Notes: generated by a model from the sequence alone, not told the origin. Counted from the first letter of the stretch, positions 42,207-51,306 are shown. The stretch is DNA of 64,000 bases from Xanthomonas massiliensis (GCF_900018785.1 NZ_FCOY01000007.1:792632-856631), one strand, 5' to 3'. A program made the numbers and translations.

Positions 42207-43100
42207 ATGAATGATTCCATCAGCGATCTGCGCCTGCTGGTTGAACTGGTCTCCGCCGGATCGCTGACCCGCGCCGCGCAAGTGCTGGACAGCTCCCTGC
42301 CGGCAGTCAGCCGCCGGCTGGCGGCGATGGAGGCCCGGCTGGGTGTGCGCCTGATTGAGCGCCATGCGCGACGCTTCCAGTTGACCGAGGAAGGCGGCCG
42401 CCTGCACGAGCGCGCGCTGCGCATCCTGGCCGAGGTCGATGAGGCCGAAGCCGAGGCCAGCACCCGCGGCAGCGTGCGCGGCCGGCTGCGCGTCGGCACC
42501 CTGCAGGGGCTTGGGCGCCATCACATTGCCGCGTTGGTCGCCGAGTTCGCCGCCCGCCATCCACAGATGGAAGTGGAACTGCGGCTGTCGGACAAGCCGG
42601 ACCTGATCGAGGACGACATCGACCTCGCCTTGCAAATCGACCCGCCGCAAAGTCCTCGTCTGGTGAGCCGGCGCTTGATGCGCAGCCGCCGGGCCATCAT
42701 TGCGTCGCCAGACTACCTTCGCCATGCGTCACCGCTGCGGCGGCCGGACGAGCTGCAGCAGCATCGCTGCATCTGCCTGGTACGCGGGCATCGGGTGTTG
42801 GATCGCTGGACCTTCGTCGAGGACGGCCGCCCCCGCGAGATTCAGGTCCCGCATCACCTGCTCTGCGACAGCGGCGAAATCACCCGCGCCTGGGCGCTGG
42901 CCGGACACGGGGTCGCGCTGAAATTGCTGTGGGACATCGAGGAGGACTTGGCCTCCGGCCGCCTGCAGGAATGCCTGAGCGATACCGTCAGCGAGCCCAT
43001 CGACCTGTTCGCGGTCTATCCGCAACAGCGCTACCTGCCGGCACGGCTGCGCACCTTCCTGGATTTCATCGGCGAACGCATGGGTGGCCAAACCGACTGA
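42207..43100 (+). CDS. LysR family transcriptional regulator
   Basis: A 297-aa LysR regulator. The helix-turn-helix covers DLRLLVELVSAGSLTRAAQVLDSSLPAVSRRLAAMEARLG, here given in part, and the effector domain includes LRVGTLQGLGRHHIAALVAEFAA and a Cys-containing lobe (HRCICLVRGHRVLDRWTF). ATG 42207 begins the family N-terminus. Its position divergent from the HlyD/DUF2955 pair makes it the probable controller of that pump, as AaeR is for aaeAB in E. coli. Confidence 0.92.
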   Translation: MNDSISDLRLLVELVSAGSLTRAAQVLDSSLPAVSRRLAAMEARLGVRLIERHARRFQLTEEGGRLHERALRILAEVDEAEAEASTRGSVRGRLRVGTLQGLGRHHIAALVAEFAARHPQMEVELRLSDKPDLIEDDIDLALQIDPPQSPRLVSRRLMRSRRAIIASPDYLRHASPLRRPDELQQHRCICLVRGHRVLDRWTFVEDGRPREIQVPHHLLCDSGEITRAWALAGHGVALKLLWDIEEDLASGRLQECLSDTVSEPIDLFAVYPQQRYLPARLRTFLDFIGERMGGQTD

Positions 43101-43237
43101 CGCAAGGGATCAGACCTGTCTGCACCTCGCCGGCATCGACAGCACCTCCTGCAGGAAAAGCCGGATGGTTTCACTCTCGGCCGCCACGGCACCAGGCATG
43201 AACCCCATGCCATCGTCCGGTTCAGCGCTCCGCCGTC

Positions 43238-44137
43238 TCATTCACCCAACTGCGCCTTGAGATGGTCGATGAGCGCGCGCAACGACGGGGCCATCTGGCG
43301 GCTACGCGGGAAGTACAGGAACCACCCCGGAAACGGTTGGCACCAGTCGTCCAGCACCTGCACCAGCCGTCCCGCTTCGATATGCGGTGCCACGATGGCT
43401 TCGGTCATGCAGGCAAGGCCGGCGCCCGCCAATGCCGCCGCCAGCAGGGTGTCGGTGTCGTTGCTCACCAGCGGGCCGCTGGGCACCAGCGCATGCTCGA
43501 CCCCGTCCCGCTCGAACTCCCATGCCAGCAGTGTCCCGCCCGTGGGCAGGCGGTAGTTGAGGCAGCGATGGGCCTCCAGATCAGTGGGCACCATGGGGAT
43601 GGGATGGTCGGCGAAATAATCGGGCGAGCCGACGACCACGCCACGCAACTCGGGTGAGACGCGCACGGCGACCATGTCGCGCTGGACCCGTTCGCCCAGC
43701 CGAATACCGGCATCGAACCCGGCCGCCACGATGTCGACCAGGTGGTCATCGACCAGGATCTCCAGCCGCACGTCCGGATACGCCTGGGCGAAGCTGCCAA
43801 GCATCGGCGTGAGCACCATGTGGGCGGCAGTTCTGGGGGCACTCAAGCGCAAGGTTCCGGCCGGGCGGTCCGCGGCGGACACGGCTTCTTCGACGGCGCC
43901 TGCAATTTCGGCAAAGGCGGGCTCGATCCGGTGCAGCAGCCGCCTGCCGGATTCGGTCAGGGCCACGCTTCGGGTCGTGCGGTGCAGCAGCTTGACGCCC
44001 AGGCGCCGTTCCAGCACGCGCAGCGTATGGCTGATCGCCGACGGCGAGACGCCCAGCCGAATCGCCGCACGCCGAAAGTTCAGCTCCTGAGCGATCACGA
44101 TGAACGTCGATAGCTCTGCGTACTCCGTGCTGCTCAT
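43238..44137 (-). CDS. LysR family transcriptional regulator
   Basis: A 299-aa LysR protein with the HTH segment LNFRRAAIRLGVSPSAISHTLRVLERRLGVKLLHRTTRSV (in part) and effector-domain elements VDIVAAGFDAGIRLGERVQRDM and AALAGAGLACMTEAIVAPHIEAGRLVQVL. It belongs to the subgroup that typically neighbours oxidoreductases. It is divergent from the SDR gene at 44240 across a 102-bp gap containing a 10-bp palindrome. The 137-bp gap to the previous LysR gene holds no gene that I recognise. Confidence 0.92.
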   Translation of the reverse strand: MSSTEYAELSTFIVIAQELNFRRAAIRLGVSPSAISHTLRVLERRLGVKLLHRTTRSVALTESGRRLLHRIEPAFAEIAGAVEEAVSAADRPAGTLRLSAPRTAAHMVLTPMLGSFAQAYPDVRLEILVDDHLVDIVAAGFDAGIRLGERVQRDMVAVRVSPELRGVVVGSPDYFADHPIPMVPTDLEAHRCLNYRLPTGGTLLAWEFERDGVEHALVPSGPLVSNDTDTLLAAALAGAGLACMTEAIVAPHIEAGRLVQVLDDWCQPFPGWFLYFPRSRQMAPSLRALIDHLKAQLGE

Positions 44138-44206
44138 TGTTCAACCAAGCTCATCATCCAATGCAAATTGTTGGCGATTATCAAGTTGTACAGATCAATC
44201 CACAAT

Positions 44207-44216
44207 GATGCGCATC
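44207..44216. promoter_or_regulatory. Palindrome in a LysR/SDR divergent promoter
   Basis: GATGCGCATC is a perfect 10-bp palindrome set in an AT-rich gap, 23 bp upstream of the SDR start and 69 bp from the LysR start. The flanks (ACAAT before, GTTTGT after) extend the symmetry imperfectly. It is a candidate site for the LysR protein. Confidence 0.35.
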
Positions 44217-44239
44217 GTTTGTCGAGAAAGGTTTTCACA

Positions 44240-45031
44240 ATGTCCAGCGAATCGAACTTCATACCCAACCCGGCGCGCTTTTTCGGCCGTGTGGCTTTGG
44301 TCACCGGTGCCGGCAGCGGCATCGGCCGCGCGGCGGCGCTCCGCTTTACCCAGGAGGGCGCTTCGGTCGTCCTGGTCGGTCGTCGGGAACAGCCACTGTC
44401 GTCGGTCGCGCAGGACATCGAGAAGGCCGGCGGGCAGGCTTGCGTGGTGCCGACCGATATCTCGGACGAGGCGGCGGTGGACGCGCTGATCAGGCGCGTG
44501 CTTGAACGATTCGGCCGGCTGGATTTTGCGTTCAACAATGCCGGTGTGCTGGGTGCGCTCAAGCCGATCGTCGAACTGAGCTGCGAGGACTTCGACACGA
44601 CCATGGCCACCAATCTGCGCGGCGTCTGGTTGCTGCTGCGCGCGGAAATTCGGGCGATGCTCGACGGCGGCCGGCCAGGTGCCATCGTCAACACATCCTC
44701 CTTCGTGGCCGAAGCCGCCTCCGCCGGCACCTCGGTCTACGCCGCCAGCAAGGCCGCGCTCAACGCGATGATTCGCGCACTGGCGCTGGAAGTGGGGCCG
44801 GCTGGCATTCGCATCAACAACGTCGCGCCGGGCCTGATCCGCACGCCCATGAATGCCGACCTCGACGATAAATTGGTGGCCGCCTTCAGCGCGCACGCCG
44901 CCCTCAAGCGCGCCGGCGTTCCGGCCGACGTCGGCGATGTCGCGGTCTGGCTGTGCTCGGACGATGCGCGCTTCGTGACCGGACAGACCCTGCTGGTCGA
45001 TGGCGGGGTGGCGATCCCGGGTCTGCGCTGA
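44240..45031 (+). CDS. SDR family oxidoreductase
   Basis: A 263-aa classical SDR with TGAGSGIG as cofactor motif (about residues 23-30), DFAFNNAGVLGALKPI, catalytic Ser in IVNTSSFVAEAASAGTSVYAASKAALNAM (in part), and the C-terminal FVTGQTLLVDGGVAIPG. An AAAGG sequence precedes ATG 44240. It is the single enzyme partner of the divergent LysR gene. The closest named relatives would be glucose/ribitol dehydrogenase-type SDRs; the actual substrate is open. Confidence 0.9.
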   Translation: MSSESNFIPNPARFFGRVALVTGAGSGIGRAAALRFTQEGASVVLVGRREQPLSSVAQDIEKAGGQACVVPTDISDEAAVDALIRRVLERFGRLDFAFNNAGVLGALKPIVELSCEDFDTTMATNLRGVWLLLRAEIRAMLDGGRPGAIVNTSSFVAEAASAGTSVYAASKAALNAMIRALALEVGPAGIRINNVAPGLIRTPMNADLDDKLVAAFSAHAALKRAGVPADVGDVAVWLCSDDARFVTGQTLLVDGGVAIPGLR

Positions 45032-45118
45032 CGCTCGGACGCAAACTGCTACGTCGATGGGGAGCATTCGGGCCGAGCTGGGGGAATTTTTTACGGGCCG
45101 AGTCTGGTGTCTACCTGA

Positions 45119-46054
45119 CTACTGATCTTGCCCGAGGACCTGCGCCAGCCGGTCGATGAACAGCCGCACTCGCGCCGCCAAGTGCCGGCGGTGCGGATAG
45201 ACCAGCTGGATTGGAATCTCGCCGCCGCCGACGCCGGGCAGCACCTGCACCAGCCGCCCCGCGCGCACGTCATGCTCGACCAGGAAGTCCGGCAGGAAGG
45301 CGATCCCCATGCCCGCCAGGGCCGCCTGGTGCAGCGCCTCACCGCTGTCGAAGCGCAGCCGGGCCGGGCCGTCGATGACGAACGCGCGGTCGCCGGCGGC
45401 ATCGTGCGGCCGCAGCTGCCAGGCCGTCGATTCCGGCCGCAAGCCATAGATCAAGCGCTGGCAATGCGCCAGGTCCTTCACGTTTTGCGGCATGCCATGC
45501 GCCTGCAAGTGAGCCGGCGCCGCATACAGGCCGGGGCGTGTCCAGGTGAGCGGCCGCGCCACCAGTTGCGCATAGACCGGCAGCGCGCCCAGGCGGATGC
45601 CCAGGTCGAAGCCTTCCTCGACCAGGTCGACCAGACGATCGGAGAAATTGACCTCCACCGCCAGTTGCGGCCACTCATCCAGCACCTGCTTGAGAAAGGG
45701 CAGGATCACGATGCGGCCATAGGCTTCCGAGACCGTCAGGCGCAGCGTGCCCCGCGGCACCAGACGATCCTGCCGCACGCTGGCCTCGGCTTCGCCCAAG
45801 TCCTGGAGGATGCGCAGGCAGCGTTCGTGGAAGACCTGGCCATCGGCGGTCAGCGACAGGCTGCGGGTGGTGCGGTGCAACAGCCGCACGCCCAGGTGCG
45901 ACTCCAGCCGCGCCACGGCCTTGCTTGCCGCCGACCGGGTCATCCCCAGCGCCTTGGCACCGGCGGCGAAACTGCCTGCCTCGACCACCAGGACGAAGGC
46001 CTGGATGGCCCCCAGATCGAAGCCTGCCGAGGGCAGGCGCGAGGACGTGCGCAT
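45119..46054 (-). CDS. LysR family transcriptional regulator
   Basis: About 311 aa. HTH: IQAFVLVVEAGSFAAGAKALGMTRSAASKAVARLESHLG (in part); the effector domain includes LRLTVSEAYGRIVILPFLKQVL and VDLVEEGFDLGIRLGALP. ATG 46054 has GGGAG five bases upstream, better than the ATG four codons earlier. It is divergent from the esterase gene at 46140, with an interrupted inverted repeat between them, and probably regulates it. Confidence 0.9.
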   Translation of the reverse strand: MRTSSRLPSAGFDLGAIQAFVLVVEAGSFAAGAKALGMTRSAASKAVARLESHLGVRLLHRTTRSLSLTADGQVFHERCLRILQDLGEAEASVRQDRLVPRGTLRLTVSEAYGRIVILPFLKQVLDEWPQLAVEVNFSDRLVDLVEEGFDLGIRLGALPVYAQLVARPLTWTRPGLYAAPAHLQAHGMPQNVKDLAHCQRLIYGLRPESTAWQLRPHDAAGDRAFVIDGPARLRFDSGEALHQAALAGMGIAFLPDFLVEHDVRAGRLVQVLPGVGGGEIPIQLVYPHRRHLAARVRLFIDRLAQVLGQDQ

Positions 46055-46066
46055 GGGGACTCCCAA

Positions 46067-46126
46067 TGGTGAATCAAAAGAACCAATAATGATTTTATGA
46101 TCTTGACTGAATCTTTTTCATCACCA
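46067..46126. promoter_or_regulatory. Interrupted inverted repeat in a LysR/esterase promoter
   Basis: TGGTGAATCAAAAG (46067-46080) is mirrored by CTTTTTCATCACCA (46113-46126), matching at both the outer TGGTGA/TCACCA and inner AAAAG/CTTTT parts across a 32-bp AT-rich centre that holds promoter-like sequence. It could be a pair of half sites for a looping or multimeric regulator. Confidence 0.4.
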
Positions 46127-46139
46127 AAAGGACTCCCCC

Positions 46140-47069
46140 ATGCTTCCTCCCCTCGCACAACAGGCCTTCGATGGCTGGCTGGCCGCGGCCGCGCCAGTCG
46201 TGGACAAGCTCGAAGGCCGCAGCGACCTGGACTGGCCGGCCACGCGCGCCGCCTACGACGATGGCCTGGCCCGCCTGTTTCCCGCGCCGCAAGGCGTCTC
46301 CTTCTCGACCGTGACGCTCGGCGGGGTGGCTTGCCTGCACGTCGTGCCCGAGCACGTGGCGGCCGGGCGCACGCTGTTCTACATCCACGGCGGCGGCTAT
46401 GTGCATGGCGGCGTCAATGGCTACCGCGGCCTGGCCGGGCGCTACGCCCAGGCCCTGCAGGCCGAGGTGTACCTGCCCGACTATCGCCAGGCCCCCGACC
46501 ATCCCTTCCCGGCCCCCATCGACGACACCTTCGGCGCCTATCGCGCCTTGCTCGACAGCGGCATCGACCCGCGTGCGCTGGTGATCTCCGGCGACTCGGC
46601 CGGCGGCGCGATGATCGTGACAGTGATGCGCAAGGCCCGCGACGCCGGACTGCCGCTGCCCGCGGCCGGCGTGGCGATTTCGCCCTGGGCCAACCTGACC
46701 CACAGCGGCGCATCGGCCACCGTGCGCGACGGGCTGGATCCCCTGTGCAGCACGGCCTTCCTGAGCACGCTGGCACGCACCTTCCTCGCCGGCGAACTGC
46801 CGACGCATCCGGACGCCTCGCCGGTCTTCGCACCGGTGCATGGCCTACCGCCGGTGCTGGTGCAGATCGGCGAGAACGAGGTGATGCTCAGCGACGCCAT
46901 CCGCCTGGCGGCCCACCTGGGCGAGAGCCGCGTGCGCACCTCGCTGGAGGTCTGGCCCGGCATGTTCCATGTCTGGCACCAGTTCGCCGGCCTGCTGCCG
47001 GAAGCGGACCAGGCCTTGCGCAATGCGGTGCGTTTCCTGGACGACGCACTGCGGGTGCAAGCGCGGTAA
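46140..47069 (+). CDS. Alpha/beta hydrolase, hormone-sensitive-lipase family esterase
   Basis: A 309-aa esterase. The oxyanion-hole motif is HGGGY (in LFYIHGGGYVHGG), the nucleophile serine lies in SGDSAGGAM, the acid in the VQIGENEVMLSDA region and the catalytic histidine in GMFHVWHQF. No signal peptide is present, so it is cytoplasmic. It is divergent from a LysR gene. HSL-type esterases hydrolyse short-chain acyl esters; no specific substrate is visible. Confidence 0.92.
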   Translation: MLPPLAQQAFDGWLAAAAPVVDKLEGRSDLDWPATRAAYDDGLARLFPAPQGVSFSTVTLGGVACLHVVPEHVAAGRTLFYIHGGGYVHGGVNGYRGLAGRYAQALQAEVYLPDYRQAPDHPFPAPIDDTFGAYRALLDSGIDPRALVISGDSAGGAMIVTVMRKARDAGLPLPAAGVAISPWANLTHSGASATVRDGLDPLCSTAFLSTLARTFLAGELPTHPDASPVFAPVHGLPPVLVQIGENEVMLSDAIRLAAHLGESRVRTSLEVWPGMFHVWHQFAGLLPEADQALRNAVRFLDDALRVQAR

Positions 47070-47100
47070 CAACTGCGTGCCGCGGTAGCCTAGTGGCCGA

Positions 47101-48027
47101 TCACCGCCGCCGCTGGCCCGCAGCCAGAAAGACCTGCTCGCGGAACCATGCGCTAGCGGCATCGTCGCGGGTCCGGGGATGCCAATACGCGCTGATCGTG
47201 ACCTCGGGCAGCTTCAACGGCGGGACGAACAGATCCAGGGCGGCGTCGAAGCGCTGCAACAAGCGCCTGGGCAAGGTGCACAGCAGATTGGTGTTGGCCA
47301 CCAGCGCCGGTGCCAGCGCATAGCTCTCGGTGGACATGACGACCTGGCGGCGACGGCCAAGCTGCTCCAGCGCCGCGTCCACCAAGCCAGCGAACGGATC
47401 TCCGCTGGAAGACACCACCAGGTGCGCCGCCGCGCAGAAGGCCGGCAAGCCCAGTTTCCCGGTGCCGCGCGGATGCCCTTTGCGTTGGGCGGTGAGGAAA
47501 TCATCGCTGAACAATCGCCGCCCGACCCAGCCTTGTTCGGCGCTCTCGCCCAGGCCAACGAACACATCGACCTCGCCTTGCTCCATTTGTCCGTGCAAGC
47601 GCGCCCGATCGGGAAGCACGAAACGGATGCGCACCTGCGGGGCCAGTGCGCGCACGCGGTTGAGCAAATCCGCCCCCAGCATCAATGCCGGATTTTCGTG
47701 CAGTGCCACCACGAACGTGCGCTGGCTGCTGCGCGGGTCGAAGCTCGTAGGCGTCAGCAGCGCCGCCAGGCCATCGAGCACCTCGCGCAATGCCGGCTGC
47801 AGTGCCAGCGCCCGCGGCGTGGGCAGCACCCCGCGTCCATGGGGCGCAGCCACGAACAAGCGCTCGCCAAACACCTTGCGCAGCCGCGCCAGCCGGGCCG
47901 ACATCGCCGGCTGGCTCAGGCCCAGACGCTGCGCGGCATGGGTGATGTTGCGCTCGGCCAGCAGGGCCTGCAGGGTCAGCAGCAGGTCCATGTCCAGCCC
48001 GGGCGGCAAGGCGGGCAAATGCGCCAT
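47101..48027 (-). CDS. LysR family transcriptional regulator (NodD-like subgroup)
   Basis: A 308-aa LysR protein of the subgroup with a DLLLTLQALLAERNITHAAQRLGLSQPAMSARLARLRKVFG start (in part) and the LFVAAPHGRGVLPTPRAL link, as in NodD/LeuO/NahR-like proteins, unlike the other LysR genes of the window. The effector domain has FVVALHENPALMLGADLL. ATG 48027 lies 5 nt after the stop of the metallo-beta-lactamase-fold gene, in the same direction, so the two are co-transcribed instead of divergent. Confidence 0.9.
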   Translation of the reverse strand: MAHLPALPPGLDMDLLLTLQALLAERNITHAAQRLGLSQPAMSARLARLRKVFGERLFVAAPHGRGVLPTPRALALQPALREVLDGLAALLTPTSFDPRSSQRTFVVALHENPALMLGADLLNRVRALAPQVRIRFVLPDRARLHGQMEQGEVDVFVGLGESAEQGWVGRRLFSDDFLTAQRKGHPRGTGKLGLPAFCAAAHLVVSSSGDPFAGLVDAALEQLGRRRQVVMSTESYALAPALVANTNLLCTLPRRLLQRFDAALDLFVPPLKLPEVTISAYWHPRTRDDAASAWFREQVFLAAGQRRR

Positions 48028-48032
48028 CGCGG

Positions 48033-49025
48033 CTATTTTTCCTGGCGATTGGTGTAGGTGACGGGGACCCAATCGTAACCGCCACCGGCGGGGCGCACAT
48101 GGCCGATGCCGGGGAACGGCAGGTGCGGCGCGGCGATCAGCGTGCGATCGCGGGCGAAGGCGGCAAATTGCGTCTTGCGCACCTCGGCCGCGCGAGCCTG
48201 ATCTTCGTCGAAGGCGATGGTCACGCCCGGCTCGGGGAACTGCACCGCCGCCGCGTGCGCAAGGTCGCCGACGAAGGTGATGCTCTCGCCGGCGCTATCC
48301 AGCCGGTAGAAGGCCGCCCCCGGCGTGTGCCCGGGATGGACGGTGGCGGTAATGCCCGGCAACACCTGCTCGGTGCCGGTGAAGGTCTTGAGCTTGCCGG
48401 CCTCCATGTAGGGTTTGAGGGTCAGCTGGGCGATGTCAAAGTAGTGCTGGTCGTAGCCGGTCTTCTTCTGGTTGCTTTCGTCGAAGAAGAAATCCACGTC
48501 CGGCTTGCCAACGTAGACCTCGGCATTGGGGAGTACGCGCTGGCCGTCCTTGACCAGGCCACCGGAGTGGTCGGAATGGGCGTGGGTGAGCAGTACGTCG
48601 GTCACGTCCTGCGGATGCAGCCCTTGCGCGGCCAAGCTGTCGAGCAAGCGACCTCCCTTGCCCGGCCCGAACAACTGGCCGACGCCGGTATCGACCAGCA
48701 CCCAGTGCCCGGGCAGCTCGATCAGAAAGGCGTTGATCGAGACCTCGATCGGGCTGTGCTCGAAGTTGCGCGCCAGCAGGCGGTCGATGTCCTGCGGCGT
48801 CGCTCCTCGCAGCAGGGAACGCACGTCCACCGGCACCGTGCCGTCGGTCAGCGCCGTCACCTGCACGTTACCCACGCGCATACGGTAGCCGCCGGCTTGC
48901 TGCGGCATCACGTGGCCAGGAACGTCTGCCTGGGGCTGGACTGGGGACTGGGCCTGCGCCGAGGGAAGTTGGAACAGCACGGCGGCCAGCAGCGCCGCGG
49001 CAATGGGGGTCTTGTGCAAGGACAT
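48033..49025 (-). CDS. Secreted metallo-beta-lactamase-fold hydrolase
   Basis: A 330-aa exported MBL-fold protein. It has a signal peptide (TPIAAALLAAVLFQLPSAQAQ), then the metal motif THAHSDHSGG, a second histidine in TVHPGHTPGAAFY, the bridging Asp in FVGDLAHAA and a last His in IAAPHLPFPGIGHV. The pattern matches periplasmic lactonase- or methyl-parathion-hydrolase-like members instead of true beta-lactamases. ATG 49025 restores the signal peptide; the frame extends 23 codons further upstream without homology. Confidence 0.88.
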   Translation of the reverse strand: MSLHKTPIAAALLAAVLFQLPSAQAQSPVQPQADVPGHVMPQQAGGYRMRVGNVQVTALTDGTVPVDVRSLLRGATPQDIDRLLARNFEHSPIEVSINAFLIELPGHWVLVDTGVGQLFGPGKGGRLLDSLAAQGLHPQDVTDVLLTHAHSDHSGGLVKDGQRVLPNAEVYVGKPDVDFFFDESNQKKTGYDQHYFDIAQLTLKPYMEAGKLKTFTGTEQVLPGITATVHPGHTPGAAFYRLDSAGESITFVGDLAHAAAVQFPEPGVTIAFDEDQARAAEVRKTQFAAFARDRTLIAAPHLPFPGIGHVRPAGGGYDWVPVTYTNRQEK

Positions 49026-49133
49026 GGTGTGTGGACTCTTGGAAAGGGAAAACGCCATGCTAGGCAGCGCCCTGCCATCCAACCAGACAGCCACGATCGA
49101 TAAGAGCTATCCACGCCATGGATAGCTTGGGTC

Positions 49134-49436
49134 ATGCACGCGCCGGGCGCGATGGGCCCGGCTTGCGACGAAATGCGGGAATCAGGCGCCCTTCTGCCGC
49201 GAACGGAACGCGGCGACCTTCATGCGGTTGCCGCACAGTACCAGCCGCCGCTGCTGGCCGTCTGGGGCCGCAACGACCCCTTCTTCCTGCCCGCCGGGGC
49301 TAAGGCCTGGAAGCGCGACATCCCCCATGCCGACGTGCGCTTCTACGACACCTGCCATCTGGCGTTGGAAACCCACGGCGCCGAGATTGGCGCAGTCATC
49401 CGGGCGTTTTTGGATCGGAACGTGGGCGCAGCGTAA
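49134..49436 (+). pseudogene. Alpha/beta hydrolase C-terminal remnant
   Basis: Only about the last 70 codons are recognisable: PPLLAVWGRNDPFF with the acidic catalytic residue, then HADVRFYDTCHLALETHGAEIG with the histidine, ending FLDRN. The core with the nucleophile serine is missing, and the first 30 or so codons do not look like this family. The gene is a decayed hydrolase, convergent with the SDR gene 13 nt away. Confidence 0.7.
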
Positions 49437-49449
49437 GCACACGCCGCCC

Positions 49450-50205
49450 TCACGCCAACCCCGCCTCGGCCATCCAAAGTTCGGCATCGGCACCGGCGGC
49501 GATGCGCAGCGGCGCGGCCGGGTCGGTGGCCGCGCGCCACACAGCCTGGGCGACATCGGCCGCGTGGGTGACCGGGCCCTGGTCCTCCAGCACGCTCTGC
49601 ACGAAGCCCTGCAGCAACGGCGCGTAGTCCGGGTCGTCCATGCCGCGCAGATGCGGCATGGCATTGTCGCCAAAGCGGGTTTGCGGGGCGCGCCCCGGCA
49701 GCACCAGGTGCGCGCGCACGCCGAAAGGCTGCATCTCCAGCGCCAGCGAAGCGGTCAAGGCGTTCACCGCCGCCTTGCTGGCGCTGTACACCCCGACCAG
49801 AGGCAAGGTCTTGACCGTTACCGTGGAGCTGACGTTGACGATGACGCCAGCGCGGCTGCGACGCATCTGCGGGGCGACGGCACGCACCATGGCCAGCGTG
49901 CCGAGCACGTTGGTCTGGAACAGCGCCTGCGCCGTCTCCGGCGCGGTCAGTTCCACCGGCGCCACCGCGCCAAAGCCGGCGTTGTTGACCAGCACGTCGA
50001 TAGGCCCGGCCGCCTCGACGGCGCGATCGACGCTGGCCGCATCGGTCACGTCCAGCGCCAGCACGCGCAGGCGCGGCGAGGCCGGCAGCAGATCTTCCCG
50101 GGGCACGCGCATCGTCGCGATCACCTCCCAGCCGGCATCGAGGAAGCGTTTTGCGGTTTCCAGGCCGAAGCCTGACGAGCAACCGGTAATCAAGACTGTG
50201 GACAT
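49450..50205 (-). CDS. SDR family oxidoreductase
   Basis: A 251-aa classical SDR with the cofactor motif TGCSSGFG near the N-terminus, DVLVNNAGFGAVAPVELT, serine in IVNVSSTVTVKTLP and YxxxK in GVYSASKAAVNAL. The C-terminal lid is longer than in FabG-type members. The start region carries a GTTCAAG repeat shared with the divergent AraC gene, its likely controller. Confidence 0.9.
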   Translation of the reverse strand: MSTVLITGCSSGFGLETAKRFLDAGWEVIATMRVPREDLLPASPRLRVLALDVTDAASVDRAVEAAGPIDVLVNNAGFGAVAPVELTAPETAQALFQTNVLGTLAMVRAVAPQMRRSRAGVIVNVSSTVTVKTLPLVGVYSASKAAVNALTASLALEMQPFGVRAHLVLPGRAPQTRFGDNAMPHLRGMDDPDYAPLLQGFVQSVLEDQGPVTHAADVAQAVWRAATDPAAPLRIAAGADAELWMAEAGLA

Positions 50206-50215
50206 CGTTTTCTCC

Positions 50216-50273
50216 GTTCAAGCAGCAATGGCGCCATGCTAGGTCCACAGTTCAAGACTAACTACAATTGAAC
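50216..50273. promoter_or_regulatory. GTTCAA repeats in an SDR/AraC divergent promoter
   Basis: GTTCAAG occurs at 50216-50222 and 50250-50256 in direct orientation 34 bp apart. The second copy also faces TTGAAC (50268-50273) across 12 bp as an inverted repeat. Three half-sites in a 95-bp divergent gap fit an AraC-type regulator acting on both directions. Confidence 0.45.
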
Positions 50274-50300
50274 GTCGATATTTCATTTGAATCAGTCCAG

Positions 50301-51242
50301 ATGTCAGCCATCGATCCCCTGGCCGAGATCGTCACCCTGCTGCAACCCGCCGCCCGCTTCTCCAAACAGGTGACGTGCACCGCACCCTGGCGCATCCAAC
50401 GCGATGGCACCGGCGAGCCGTTCTACTGCGCCATCCTCGAAGGCGCCTGCCGCATTGCCTTCGGCACCGAGCCACCGTTGGAGCTGCGGGCCGGCGATTT
50501 CGTGCTCGCCCCGGCGATGCGCGCACTGCGGATCGAAAGCGTCGATGCTCCGGCCGAGCTGCCCGAGACCGTGCCGGAACAACTCGGCGCCGGTCATTTC
50601 CATGTCGGCCCGCGCGGCGGCTCGGCCGAGCTGCGCATGCGCATCGGCCATTGCCGTTTCGGCGCCCCGGATTCGGCCCTGCTGGTCTCGCTGCTGCCCG
50701 ATCGGGTCATCGTCCGCGACCAGCCCCGGCTGGCCACGCTGATGCAGCTGATCGACGAGGAAGCGCGCGCGCAGCGGGCCGCGCACGAACTGGTGCTGGA
50801 ACGGTTGCTGGAGGTGCTGCTGATCGAGGCCATGCGCTCGGCATCGGCCACCACCACGGCCCCAGGTCTGGCCCGCGGCCTGGCCGACGAACGCCTGGCC
50901 GCGGCGTTGCGCGCGATGCATGCACACCCGGATCGGGCCTGGACCATGGCGATGCTGGCGCAGGAGGCGGCGCTGTCACGCTCGGCCTTCTTCGCGCGGT
51001 TCAGCCGCAGCGTCGGCCTGCCGCCAATGGAATACCTGCTGACCTGGCGCATGGCGCTGGCCAAGCAACTGCTGCGCCAGCCGGATCTCGGCCTCGAACA
51101 GGTGGCGCAACGCGTGGGCTATGGCTCGGCCAGCGCCTTCAGCGTGGCCTTTGCACGGCAGGTGGGGATGCCGCCTGCGCGCTATGCGCGCGCCGAGGCG
51201 GCAAGCCGGGCCGGGGCTGGCGCGCCTGCCCATGCGATGTAA
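50301..51242 (+). CDS. AraC family regulator with cupin N-terminal domain
   Basis: A 313-aa AraC-type activator. The N-terminal cupin-like sensor domain (PWRIQRDGTGEPFYCAILEGACRIAF, LELRAGDFVLAP) is followed by two helix-turn-helix units (WTMAMLAQEAALSRSAFFARFSRSVGLPPMEYL and LEQVAQRVGYGSASAFSVAFARQVGMPPARY, read in parts). ATG 50301 is preferred; an in-frame ATG 11 codons upstream overlaps the repeat region. It is the expected controller of the divergent SDR gene. Confidence 0.92.
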   Translation: MSAIDPLAEIVTLLQPAARFSKQVTCTAPWRIQRDGTGEPFYCAILEGACRIAFGTEPPLELRAGDFVLAPAMRALRIESVDAPAELPETVPEQLGAGHFHVGPRGGSAELRMRIGHCRFGAPDSALLVSLLPDRVIVRDQPRLATLMQLIDEEARAQRAAHELVLERLLEVLLIEAMRSASATTTAPGLARGLADERLAAALRAMHAHPDRAWTMAMLAQEAALSRSAFFARFSRSVGLPPMEYLLTWRMALAKQLLRQPDLGLEQVAQRVGYGSASAFSVAFARQVGMPPARYARAEAASRAGAGAPAHAM

Positions 51243-51306
51243 GCCCTCGCATCGTGCTGGCGTGCCCGCGTGAGGCTCGCCCCAGAGTGGACGACCCGGT
51301 CAGGGA

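Noticed and set aside
43101-43237. A short remnant gene between two LysR genes
   Set aside because: A minus-strand reading gives a peptide of about 35 residues that I cannot tie to any family; it is too short to support a call.
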